From an archaeon (lineage in GTDB: Archaea; Nanobdellota; Nanobdellia; Woesearchaeales; JAGVOV01), in contig JAGVOV010000069.1 of NCBI GenBank assembly GCA_020052545.1, positions 1-6,181 on the forward strand: a stretch of DNA of 6,181 nucleotides, in the 5' to 3' direction. The notes beneath the pieces were generated by a model, which was given only the letters and a program-made list of their open reading frames with translations, did not search any database and was not told the DNA's origin. How positions within the stretch are numbered: the first letter of the stretch is position 1; every line of letters begins with the position of its first letter. Both the position numbers and the translations under genes were made by a program. Below, one piece after another: positions 4,224 through 6,181 of the stretch.

Positions 4224-4877
4224 ATGGAAAAAAAGGAATTACTTGATGCTTTGAAGAAGCTAAAGGAAGAGACAAAGAAAAGGAAGTTCAAGCAGAGCGT
4301 TGACATGGTCGTCAATCTCAAGGGGTTGAATTTAAAGAAGACTGAGGAGCAAGTCGATTTCTTCGTGACACTGAACCACAGCGTAGGAAGGAAGGTCAAG
4401 GTCGCAGGCCTTGTCGGCCCAGAGCTAAAAGATGAGGCAGCAAAAAGCTTGGACTTTGCGCTTATCCAGGAAGATTTTGACAAGTATCAGCAGAACAAGA
4501 AGCTGGCCAAGAAATTGGCAAGAGAATATGATTTCTTCGTTGCCCAGGGCAATATAATGGCCAAGGTAGCAGCAGCGTTTGGAAGGGCTTTTGGTCCATT
4601 AGGGAAGATGCCGAACCCGAAAGCAGGCCTTGTCGTGCCGCCAAAGACCCCATTAAAACCTTTATATGAGAAGCTTCAGAGGACAGTCCATGTCAAGGCG
4701 AAAGTGGCTCCAATCGTCCAGATAGCTGTCGGGAATGAGGAAATGAATGAAGATGAAGTGGTAGACAACATACTTGTCACATACGACAATCTCATCCACC
4801 ATTTGCCTGGCGAGAAGAACAATATCAAGAGCATCTATCTCAAATTAACTATGGGAAAACCGGTAAAGGTGTTATAA
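4224..4877 (+). CDS. rpl1: 50S ribosomal protein L1 (uL1)
   Basis: Large-subunit protein L1 of 217 residues, which forms the mobile L1 stalk on 23S rRNA and helps release deacylated tRNA from the E site. In several archaea it also represses translation of its own mRNA. Family features: N-terminal helix MEKKELLDALKKLKEE, the rRNA-binding domain with VDMVVNLKGLNLKK (27-39), the central domain with FGPLGKMPNPKAGLV (123-137), and the C-terminal KLTMGKPVKV (207-216). Start choice: the open frame reaches back to a TTG at 4182, but ATG 4224 has the Shine-Dalgarno sequence GGTGGAGAT (4208-4216) 7 nt upstream and the family's usual N terminus, so the shorter form is right. It abuts L10 with no gap (TAAATG). 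L11, often the upstream neighbour in archaea, is absent here. Confidence 0.96.
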   Translation: MEKKELLDALKKLKEETKKRKFKQSVDMVVNLKGLNLKKTEEQVDFFVTLNHSVGRKVKVAGLVGPELKDEAAKSLDFALIQEDFDKYQQNKKLAKKLAREYDFFVAQGNIMAKVAAAFGRAFGPLGKMPNPKAGLVVPPKTPLKPLYEKLQRTVHVKAKVAPIVQIAVGNEEMNEDEVVDNILVTYDNLIHHLPGEKNNIKSIYLKLTMGKPVKVL

Positions 4878-5729
4878 ATGGCACACGTCGCAGACTACAA
4901 GAAGAAACAAGTGGAAGATTTTGTCAAGCTGCTGAATGAATATCCGATCATAGGCGCGATAAACATGGAGAACATGCCTACGCCTCAGCTTCAGAAGATG
5001 AGGACAACTTTAAGGCAGGATGTTGTCTTAAGGGTCGGAAAAAGACGCCTGATAAAGCTCGCAATTGAGGAAGCGAAGAAGACAAAGCCGGGCTTGGAAA
5101 AGCTCGAAGAGCACCTTGAAGGCATGCCGGGTTTGTTATTCACGAAGGAAAATCCGTTCAAATTAAGCAAGATATTACGACAGAACAAAAGCGCAGCGCC
5201 GGCAAAGGCAGGCCAGAAAGCGCCAAAGGATGTCTGGGTCAAAGCAGGTCCGACAAGCTTCGCTCCAGGTCCAATCCTAAGCGAACTTGGCCAGATCGGC
5301 CTGAAAGCAGGCGTCGAAGGCGGCAAAGTCGCGATCAAGCAAGACACTTGTGTCGTCAAAGAAGGCGAGAAGTTCAAGCCGAATGTGGCAGCGATGCTGA
5401 CAAGGCTCGGCATCGAGCCTATGGAGATCGGCTTGGATCTTGTGGCGATCTACGAGAATGGCACAATCTTTACGAAGTCTGTGCTGAATGTTGATGATGT
5501 GCAGTTCATGAAGAACCTGCAGCAAGCTCATTCATGGGCATTCAACCTGTCTGTTGAAGCCGGCTATATTATGAAAGACAATATAGAATACTTGCTAGGC
5601 AAGGCCCATGGACGGGCAAGGTCATTGGCTCTAGAGGCCAATGTCTACGCAGATGGGATTATGCCTGACATACTGGCAAAGGCCACTATGCAGATGCAGA
5701 GCTTAAAATCAATTATAGGAGGAGAATAA
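4878..5729 (+). CDS. rplP0: 50S ribosomal protein L10 (P0, uL10), short C terminus
   Basis: P0-type L10, base of the ribosomal stalk; it binds 23S rRNA with L11 and carries L12 dimers that recruit translation GTPases. Residues 1-105 and about 185-225 form the rRNA-binding domain ([34 protein letters not shown]). Residues about 106-184 are the archaeal/eukaryotic insertion domain ([26 protein letters not shown]). Two helices follow that should bind L12 dimers: about 233-255 ([20 protein letters not shown]) and 260-280 ([20 protein letters not shown]). The protein ends at GGE, 283 residues in all. Archaeal P0 is usually over 300 residues, with a third L12-binding helix and an acidic tail resembling the L12 end; both are missing here. 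AAAGGTG (4865-4871) serves as Shine-Dalgarno inside the end of L1. Confidence 0.95.
   Translation: MAHVADYKKKQVEDFVKLLNEYPIIGAINMENMPTPQLQKMRTTLRQDVVLRVGKRRLIKLAIEEAKKTKPGLEKLEEHLEGMPGLLFTKENPFKLSKILRQNKSAAPAKAGQKAPKDVWVKAGPTSFAPGPILSELGQIGLKAGVEGGKVAIKQDTCVVKEGEKFKPNVAAMLTRLGIEPMEIGLDLVAIYENGTIFTKSVLNVDDVQFMKNLQQAHSWAFNLSVEAGYIMKDNIEYLLGKAHGRARSLALEANVYADGIMPDILAKATMQMQSLKSIIGGE
5718..5724 (+). promoter_or_regulatory. Strong ribosome-binding site of L12
   Basis: GGAGGAG inside the last codons of L10 (Gly-Gly-Glu), 6 nt before the L12 ATG. It is the strongest Shine-Dalgarno site in the window. That fits the need for several L12 copies per L10, made from one polycistronic mRNA. Confidence 0.8.
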
Positions 5730-5730
5730 A

Positions 5731-6024
5731 ATGGAATATGTGTACGCAGCACTCTTGTTGCACAAAGCAGGACAAAAAGTCGAAGAAGAGAGCGTAAAGA
5801 AGGTATTGACAGCGGCCGGCGTCAAAGTTGACGAAGCCCGCGTTAAGTCATTAGTGGCAGCCCTGGATGGCGTCAACATCGACGAAGCAATCCTGAAAGC
5901 AGCAACAGTGGCGGTAGCCGCAGCGCCTGCAGCAGAGCACAAGGCAGAAGCTAAGCAGGAAAAGAAGGAAGAGAAGAAATCTGAGGAAGCATCAGCAGTC
6001 GGTTTAGCTGGCTTGTTCGGATAA
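5731..6024 (+). CDS. rpl12: 50S ribosomal protein L12 (P1 family)
   Basis: Archaeal P1-type L12, 97 residues, the multicopy flexible stalk protein that captures elongation factors. The N-terminal dimerisation and L10-binding helices are at 1-60 ([51 protein letters not shown]). An alanine-rich hinge (61-68) follows, then a charged segment of about 18 residues ([18 protein letters not shown]), then the factor-binding C terminus VGLAGLFG. The charged segment is near neutral, with six Lys and seven Glu, less acidic than in many archaeal homologues. The end usually reads GLGxLFG; here an Ala replaces the second Gly. L12 follows L10 by one nucleotide and must carry all of the factor-binding tails, since L10 has none. 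Confidence 0.95.
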   Translation: MEYVYAALLLHKAGQKVEEESVKKVLTAAGVKVDEARVKSLVAALDGVNIDEAILKAATVAVAAAPAAEHKAEAKQEKKEEKKSEEASAVGLAGLFG

Positions 6025-6045
6025 ATCTTTTATTTTGTGATTTGA

Positions 6046-6181
6046 ATGCTGACTGAGGACAAGAAGAAAGAGCTATTAGCCAATCTGGCTAACATCAGGA
6101 AAGATATCTCTGCTCTAAAGGAGAAGCTGAACGAAATCAATTCTGAGAAAGAGGCGGCTTTCAAGCAGAAGGACGAGATGC
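6046..6181 (+). CDS. Partial archaeal coiled-coil protein downstream of L12
   Basis: The first 45 codons of a gene running off the right edge. The sequence is almost entirely Lys, Glu and Leu with heptad-like spacing (MLTEDKKKELLANLANI, then ISALKEKLNEINSEKEAA), predicting a long coiled coil. It resembles the start of the uncharacterised archaeal coiled-coil proteins of COG1340, sometimes found next to ribosomal stalk genes; this assignment is tentative because only the N terminus is visible. Start: GTGAT at 6037-6041 can pair with the 16S rRNA tail and lies 4 nt before the ATG. The gap to L12 is only 21 nt and T-rich (TCTTTTATTTTG at 6026-6037, allowing some termination), so it is probably the last part of the ribosomal operon or partly transcribed from it. 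Confidence 0.75.
   Translation, partial: MLTEDKKKELLANLANIRKDISALKEKLNEINSEKEAAFKQKDEM

Noticed and set aside
4991..5413. A 140-residue open frame on the minus strand inside L10
   Set aside because: It is a shadow of the L10 reading frame; the L10 product is unmistakable and no promoter or family match supports the reverse frame.

Overview
The window reads as archaeal chromosome. The evidence is an archaeal RNA polymerase subunit L, a P0-type L10, a P1-type L12 ending in GLFG, a METTL5-type RNA methylase with NPPFGT, TATA-like boxes placed about 30 nt upstream of start codons, and Shine-Dalgarno sites of the GGTG/GGAG type. Compact core genes, a short winged-helix regulator with a coiled coil, and a ribosomal stalk operon followed by a coiled-coil gene would fit a DPANN-like lineage such as Woesearchaeota. 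That placement is inference, not shown by the sequence.

Layout. Positions 1-579 (minus) hold a two-gene unit: a coiled-coil/winged-helix regulator and, through an ATGA overlap, the first 35 codons of an unidentified gene that runs off the left edge. A divergent intergenic region (about 580-742) contains two direct repeats and the promoter of a DUF2238 membrane protein gene (743-1447, plus). That gene converges on an 89-residue orphan (1444-1713, minus), and the two stop codons share the bases TTAA. A second divergent region (1714-1838) carries two almost identical TATA boxes, one for the orphan and one for a DoxX-family membrane protein (1839-2252, plus), which ends in a hairpin/T-run terminator. 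Then come a METTL5-like methylase (2306-2944), a 70-bp inverted-repeat element of unknown role (2950-3019), rpoL (3089-3364), and a membrane-anchored transglutaminase-like protein (3397-4083). The right side is the L1-L10-L12 operon (4224-6024) with its own promoter and a leader that can fold, followed by the start of a coiled-coil gene (6046 to the edge).

How it works together. The right two thirds is mostly information processing: rRNA modification, RNA polymerase assembly, and the L1 and L10/L12 stalks of the large ribosomal subunit. Two expression modes alternate. Four genes (orphan, methylase, rpoL, transglutaminase) have a TATA box about 29-33 nt before the ATG and no Shine-Dalgarno site, which predicts leaderless mRNAs. 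The DUF2238, DoxX and L1 genes have leaders with Shine-Dalgarno sites.

The window is mainly ordinary core genome. The points most worth a second look are the foldable L1 leader (possible L1 autoregulation), the L10/P0 protein without the usual C-terminal tail, and the inverted-repeat element between the methylase and rpoL. No mobile element, CRISPR array, tRNA or rRNA was seen.
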